A stretch of DNA of 64,000 nt from Bacillus sp. 2B10. Lineage in GTDB: Bacteria > Pseudomonadota > Alphaproteobacteria > Sphingomonadales > Sphingomonadaceae. The translations under genes were made by a program, and so were the position numbers. Location of the stretch: contig RPSH01000014.1 in the NCBI GenBank assembly GCA_003946805.1, positions 1 through 64,000 on the forward strand, given 5' to 3'. The first letter of the stretch is position 1; every line of letters begins with the position of its first letter. Below, piece by piece: positions 60,420-64,000 of this stretch. The notes beneath the pieces are model-generated. The model was given only the letters and a program-made list of their open reading frames with translations, was not told the DNA's origin and ran no database searches.

Positions 60420-61445
60420 ATGACACGGCACGGCGACTGGATCGACAATGCCCCCCGGCTGGCCGACATTCCCGTTCCCGGAAATGCCGCGGCGTTCGAC
60501 GCGCTGCTCGACACCGCCCGCCCGGTGGTGCTGCGCGGGCTCGCCGCCGACTGGCCGGCGGTGGCGGCGGCAGGCCATGGGCATGACGCGATGGCGGCCT
60601 ATCTGCGCCGCTTCGACGGCGGGCGGCCGCTGGGGCTGTTCGCCGGCGCGCCGGAGATCGACGGGCGGTTTTTCTACCGCGACGACATGCGCGGGTTCAA
60701 TTTCGAACGCGGGCAGATCCCGCTGCCGGTTCTGCTCGACGCGTTGTTGCAGGCGGCGGACGCCCCCACGCCGCCCGCGCTCTATGCCGGGGCGAGCGCG
60801 GCGAAGGAGCATTTCCCCGGCTGGACGCGCGACAACGTCCTGCCGCTGCCGACCGGCGATGCGACCGCGCGGGTGTGGATCGGCAATGGCAGCCGCGTGT
60901 CGGCGCATTTCGACATGGCCAGCAACGTGGCGGTGGTCGTCGCCGGGCGGCGGCGGGTGGTGCTGTTTCCGCCCGAACAGGTCGCCAACCTGTATATCGG
61001 CCCGCTCGACGTCACCATGGCGGGACAGCCCGCGACGATGGTCGATATCGAGCGCCCCGACCTTGCGCGCTTTCCCCGGTTCGCCAAGGCGCAGGCCCAT
61101 GCGGTCGTCGCCGATCTGGCGCCGGGCGACGCGATCCTGATCCCGACGCTGTGGTGGCACGAGATCCGGGCGTCCGGGGCGCTGAACGTGCTGGTCAACT
61201 ACTGGTGGACGCGCGGGACGCCCGACGCGCCGTTCCTCGCGCTGGTCCACGCGATCCTCGCGGTGCGCGACCGGCCGGCGGCGGAACGCGCGGCGCTGCG
61301 CACCTGGTTCGACCATTATGTGTTCGGCGACGATGCGGCGGGGGTGGCGGACCACCTGCCAGTCGCGGCGCGTGGCATACTGGGCGCGCCCGGCGCGGAG
61401 CGCGATGCACGGATTCGCGGGTATCTGCGGCAGATGCTGGGGTAA
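60420..61445 (+). CDS. Cupin-8/JmjC-like domain protein
   Basis: 341 aa. H-F-D (163-165) begins the Fe-binding triad in A-H-F-D-M-A-S-N-V, and W-W-H-E-I near 243 gives the distal His. R-P-V-V-L-R-G-L-A-A-D-W-P is the usual cupin-8 N-terminal block. Such proteins sit with tryptophan-halogenase-like genes and TonB receptors in caulobacters, xanthomonads and sphingomonads. It may hydroxylate a protein or small molecule; the target is unknown. It is divergent from the SGNH esterase. Confidence 0.88.
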   Translation: MTRHGDWIDNAPRLADIPVPGNAAAFDALLDTARPVVLRGLAADWPAVAAAGHGHDAMAAYLRRFDGGRPLGLFAGAPEIDGRFFYRDDMRGFNFERGQIPLPVLLDALLQAADAPTPPALYAGASAAKEHFPGWTRDNVLPLPTGDATARVWIGNGSRVSAHFDMASNVAVVVAGRRRVVLFPPEQVANLYIGPLDVTMAGQPATMVDIERPDLARFPRFAKAQAHAVVADLAPGDAILIPTLWWHEIRASGALNVLVNYWWTRGTPDAPFLALVHAILAVRDRPAAERAALRTWFDHYVFGDDAAGVADHLPVAARGILGAPGAERDARIRGYLRQMLG

Positions 61446-61477
61446 GCGAACATCTATACGGCGACGCACACCCTCTC

Positions 61478-61588
61478 CGTTCATCCTGAGTAGCCATTGA
61501 GCTTGTCGAAAGGGCGTATCGAAGGATAGCGGCAGGTGCTTCGATACGGGTCTTCGACTGCGCTCAGCCCCTACTCAGCACGAACGGT
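61478..61588. repeat. Intergenic palindromic repeat, family D, copy 2
   Basis: CCGTTCATCCTGAGTAG with GAGCTTGTCGAAAGGGCGTA at the left faces CTTCGATACGGGTCTTCGAC, GCTCAGCCCCTACTCAG and CGAACGG at the right. It corresponds to the inner part of 45856-46020 but lacks the CACTATAG ends. It lies between convergent genes. Confidence 0.85.
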
Positions 61589-61600
61589 TTGCCTGCGTAT

Positions 61601-63100
61601 TCATCCCTGCCCCAGCCGCGCCAGCACCGCCCCGTGCGGCGGCAACCCCGCGACCGCCGCCGCCGTCGCGCCACGCATCTGGCGCAGCGCCCCGGCCAGC
61701 CGTTCCTCGTCCAGCGCGTCGGCCACCGGATCGTGGCCGACCGGATCGATCCCCTGCCCCAGCAGCACCGCGACCCAGCTGGGCATGGCGAACAGTTCGT
61801 CCTCGTAGCGGAAGACGCGGCCCTTCTGTCGGAACAGGTCCAGCTTGCGCGTCAGGCTGTCGGGCACCGCCATCGTCCGGACATGGTTCCAGAACGGCGA
61901 ATCGTCGCGCGCGGTCGCATGGTAGTGGAGGATGATGAAGTCGCGGATCGATCGGTAATTGTCCGCCATCTGCCGGTTATATTCGTCGCGCTCGACGGCA
62001 GAGAAGTCGCGGTCGGGGAACAGCGCGAACAGCTTCGAGATGCCCTGCTGGATCAGGTGGATGCTGGTCGATTCGAGCGGTTCGAGGAACCCGCCCGACA
62101 GACCGATGCCGACGACGTTGCCCGCCCACATGCGCGTCCGCTGTCCGGCGGTGAACGACAGGCGCCGGGGGGCGGCGGTCGGGGCGGCGTCGAGGCGCGA
62201 GAGCAGCAGTTTCTCGGCCGCGTCGTCGTCGAGGAACCTGCTGGAATACACCACGCCGTTGCCGGTGCGGTGCTGCAACGGGATGCGCCATTGCCAGCCC
62301 GCCATATGCGCGGTGGCGCGGGTATAGGGCAGCACCGGCTCGGTCCGTTCGGTCGGGACGGCGATCGCGCGGTCGCACGGCAGCCAGTGCGACCAGTCCT
62401 CGAACCCCACCCCCATCGCATCGCCCAGGAGCAGGCTGCGAAAGCCCGAACAGTCGATGAACAGGTCGCCTTCGACGCGGCGGCCATCGTCCAGCCGGAC
62501 CGCGGCGACATGGCCGTTGTCGGCATGTTCGACCGCGACGATGCGCCCCTCGACCCGCGCGACGCCGTCGGCCTCGGCACGTTTGCGCAGGAACGCGGCA
62601 TAGAGCGTGGCGTCGATGTGATAGGCATGGGCGATGCCCGACAGCGGCGAGCGCGGATCGCCGACCGGCGGGCCGAACGCCGCGACGCGGGCGGCGACGG
62701 TGCTGGGCGAATAGTCGGCGATCGGGCCGATCCCCGCCTGTCCCCGCAGCTTCAGCCAGAGCTGGTGGAAGTTCACCCCCTCGATATCGCGGCCGAAGCT
62801 GCCGAAGGGATGGAAATAGCCGCTGTCCGGCCGGTGCCAGCCGACGAACTCGATGCCCAGCTTGAAGCTGCCCTTCGTCTCGCGCAGGAACTCGGCCTCG
62901 TCGATGCCCAGCAGCTTGTTGAAGCTCAGGATCGACGGGATCGTCGCCTCGCCCACCCCGACGGTGCCGATCGCGTCGGATTCGACCAGCGTGATGCGGC
63001 GCTGCCCGTCGTCGAGGAAGCGGCCCGCGGCGGCGGCGGTCATCCAGCCGGCGGTGCCGCCGCCGACGATGACGACATGGGCGATACGGCGGTCGGTCAT
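61601..63100 (-). CDS. Tryptophan-halogenase-family flavoprotein
   Basis: 499 aa. G-G-G-T-A-G-W-M (13-20) binds FAD, R-E-T-K-G-S-F-K supplies the conserved lysine (Lys80, PrnA Lys79 equivalent), and G-W-Q-W-R-I-P is the second halogenase signature. D-C-S-G-F-R-S and G-I-G-L-S-G-G-F-L-E-P-L-E-S-T-S complete the fold. Most such genes next to cupin-8 genes and sugar enzymes have no proven halogenase activity. It starts four bases inside the end of the next halogenase-like gene. Confidence 0.92.
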   Translation of the reverse strand: MTDRRIAHVVIVGGGTAGWMTAAAAGRFLDDGQRRITLVESDAIGTVGVGEATIPSILSFNKLLGIDEAEFLRETKGSFKLGIEFVGWHRPDSGYFHPFGSFGRDIEGVNFHQLWLKLRGQAGIGPIADYSPSTVAARVAAFGPPVGDPRSPLSGIAHAYHIDATLYAAFLRKRAEADGVARVEGRIVAVEHADNGHVAAVRLDDGRRVEGDLFIDCSGFRSLLLGDAMGVGFEDWSHWLPCDRAIAVPTERTEPVLPYTRATAHMAGWQWRIPLQHRTGNGVVYSSRFLDDDAAEKLLLSRLDAAPTAAPRRLSFTAGQRTRMWAGNVVGIGLSGGFLEPLESTSIHLIQQGISKLFALFPDRDFSAVERDEYNRQMADNYRSIRDFIILHYHATARDDSPFWNHVRTMAVPDSLTRKLDLFRQKGRVFRYEDELFAMPSWVAVLLGQGIDPVGHDPVADALDEERLAGALRQMRGATAAAVAGLPPHGAVLARLGQG

Positions 63101-64000
63101 GCGGGATAATCCAGTGCGGCGATGCGGGTGGCGAGGTCGGTCAGCAGGCGGGCGGCGCGGTCGGGCGGGATCGACAGCGCGACCGGATCGGGGCGCTCCG
63201 GCCGCATCCCCTGCCCCAGCAGCACCGCGCTCCACGCATCGCGGTGGACCAGTTCCTCGTCGGCGGGGACGACCTGCCCGCGCCGCGCGAACCGGGCGAG
63301 CAGGCCGTCGAGCGATGCCGGGCGCGGCAGGTTGCGCAAGCCATGCCAGAACGGCCCCTGCGTCCGTCCGCCGCCATGATAATGCAGCGACAGGAAATCG
63401 CGCATCCGGTCGGCCTGCAACGCCATGCGGCGGTTGAGCTCGGCCTGCAACAACGGTTCGGAACCCTGCGCAGGCAGCAGTTCAAGCAGCAGCGCGAGTT
63501 GCCCCAGCGCCAGCGTGAAGCCCGCACGGCCGAGCGGCCCGGGCTGTACCGCCGCGTCGCCGATCGCCAGCACGCGCCCGTGGAACGGCGTCGCCCGGCG
63601 ACCGGGGGTGATCGCCACCCCCTCGCGCCCGCCCGCCGTCACCGTCACGCCTGGCCAGTGCGCGGTCCAGCCCTGCGCCGTCGCGCGATAGGCATCGTAC
63701 AGCGCCTCCCCGGCGGCGGGCGCGAAGGCGACCCGCCCGCACGGCAGCGCGCCCTGCCAGTCCTCCCAGTCCCCGTCACGCCGCCCGCTCGCATCGATCG
63801 TCAGGTCGGCGTCGGCGATCCCGTCGGCGGCGAAACGCACCCCGCCCTGGCGCGCGATCGACGCCAGCGCCTGGTTCAGCCGGGCGGGATCGAGGTGCAG
63901 CGCCGGTTCGACGCGCGGATCGACGATCCCCGCCACCGCCGCGACGCAGGCGGGATCGAGCGCGTGGAACGGCGGCACCCGCTCCCGCCCGTCGCGCGCG
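63097..64000 (-). CDS. Second tryptophan-halogenase-family protein, partial (5' end outside window)
   Basis: The visible C-terminal 300 residues read in frame past the window edge (R-D-G-R-E-R-V-P-P-F-H-A-L-D-P). L-T-I-D-A-S-G-R-R replaces the usual D-C-S-G-F-R, and A-I-G-D-A-A-V-Q-P-G-P-L-G-R-A-G-F-T replaces the G-L-S-G-G-F-L-E-P segment, so it is a divergent member. F-L-S-L-H-Y-H-G-G-G and V-L-L-G-Q-G-M match its neighbour's C-terminal half. The stop overlaps the next gene (ATGA). Confidence 0.85.
   Translation of the reverse strand, partial: ARDGRERVPPFHALDPACVAAVAGIVDPRVEPALHLDPARLNQALASIARQGGVRFAADGIADADLTIDASGRRDGDWEDWQGALPCGRVAFAPAAGEALYDAYRATAQGWTAHWPGVTVTAGGREGVAITPGRRATPFHGRVLAIGDAAVQPGPLGRAGFTLALGQLALLLELLPAQGSEPLLQAELNRRMALQADRMRDFLSLHYHGGGRTQGPFWHGLRNLPRPASLDGLLARFARRGQVVPADEELVHRDAWSAVLLGQGMRPERPDPVALSIPPDRAARLLTDLATRIAALDYPA

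Overview
The window looks like a piece of chromosome from a high-GC alphaproteobacterium of the Sphingomonadaceae (Sphingomonas or a close relative). The evidence is protein content and gene order only: petABC-type bc1 genes, an FYDLN zinc-ribbon gene next to aroA-cmk, an AhpC/AhpD/OxyR divergon, DUF2794, DUF3333-type PstA, HprK-related kinase A with its PqqD partner, and a cupin/tryptophan-halogenase/glycoside hydrolase group. No plasmid, phage, transposase or CRISPR signal was seen. This is essentially core chromosome whose intergenic gaps are heavily loaded with palindromic repeats.

Layout. 1-6.9 kb: rplY, pth, a decayed GyrI-like remnant, a secreted esterase, a 2OG-Fe(II)-type protein, ychF, a nucleotide pyrophosphatase lipoprotein and a MaoC hydratase. 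7-11.6 kb (minus): a Gly/Arg-rich envelope protein and petA-petB-petC-apt. 11.9-13.6 kb: cyclophilin and queA. 13.8-17 kb (minus): glmU-glmS. 17-21.1 kb: phosphoglycolate phosphatase, an SDR, wecB-wecC. 21.4-23.9 kb (minus): a four-gene cassette of a small Tat-exported protein, a PqqD-like chaperone, an HprK-like kinase and a nucleotidyltransferase; this is the most unusual functional unit here. 24-31.2 kb: phosphate regulon phoR-pstSCAB-phoU-phoB with a clear three-unit Pho box before pstS. 31.3-38.7 kb: Pro-rich envelope proteins, a polytopic membrane protein with a palindromic operator, cysE, a TauE-type exporter, the ahpC-ahpD/oxyR peroxide module and a fasciclin protein. 39.2-43.5 kb: moaE-moaD-pgsA, an LplT-like MFS transporter, a Crp/Fnr regulator, tRNA-Ala and the FYDLN protein. 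43.6-48.1 kb: aroA-cmk, nadC, a membrane protein, secreted RNase T2. 48.2-57.2 kb (minus): DUF4112, an orphan peptide-binding lipoprotein, tRNA-Leu, and a valine-degradation cluster (mmsA, acyl-CoA dehydrogenase, HIBYL-CoA hydrolase, enoyl-CoA hydratase, mmsB) that also contains a RidA protein and a polysaccharide deacetylase. 57.3-64 kb: DUF2798, then a carbohydrate group (GH27 alpha-galactosidase, SGNH esterase, cupin-8 protein, two tandem flavin halogenase-family genes); the last gene runs off the right edge.

The intergenic DNA holds at least seven families of long (about 80-230 bp) inverted repeats. Some are nested inside one another. Most copies sit between convergent genes or downstream of genes. 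Several regulatory sites are readable: a Pho box, a consensus sigma70 promoter before the alpha-galactosidase, a palindromic operator over a promoter at 32.36 kb, EcfG-like promoters before two Pro-rich envelope proteins, and four clear intrinsic terminators.
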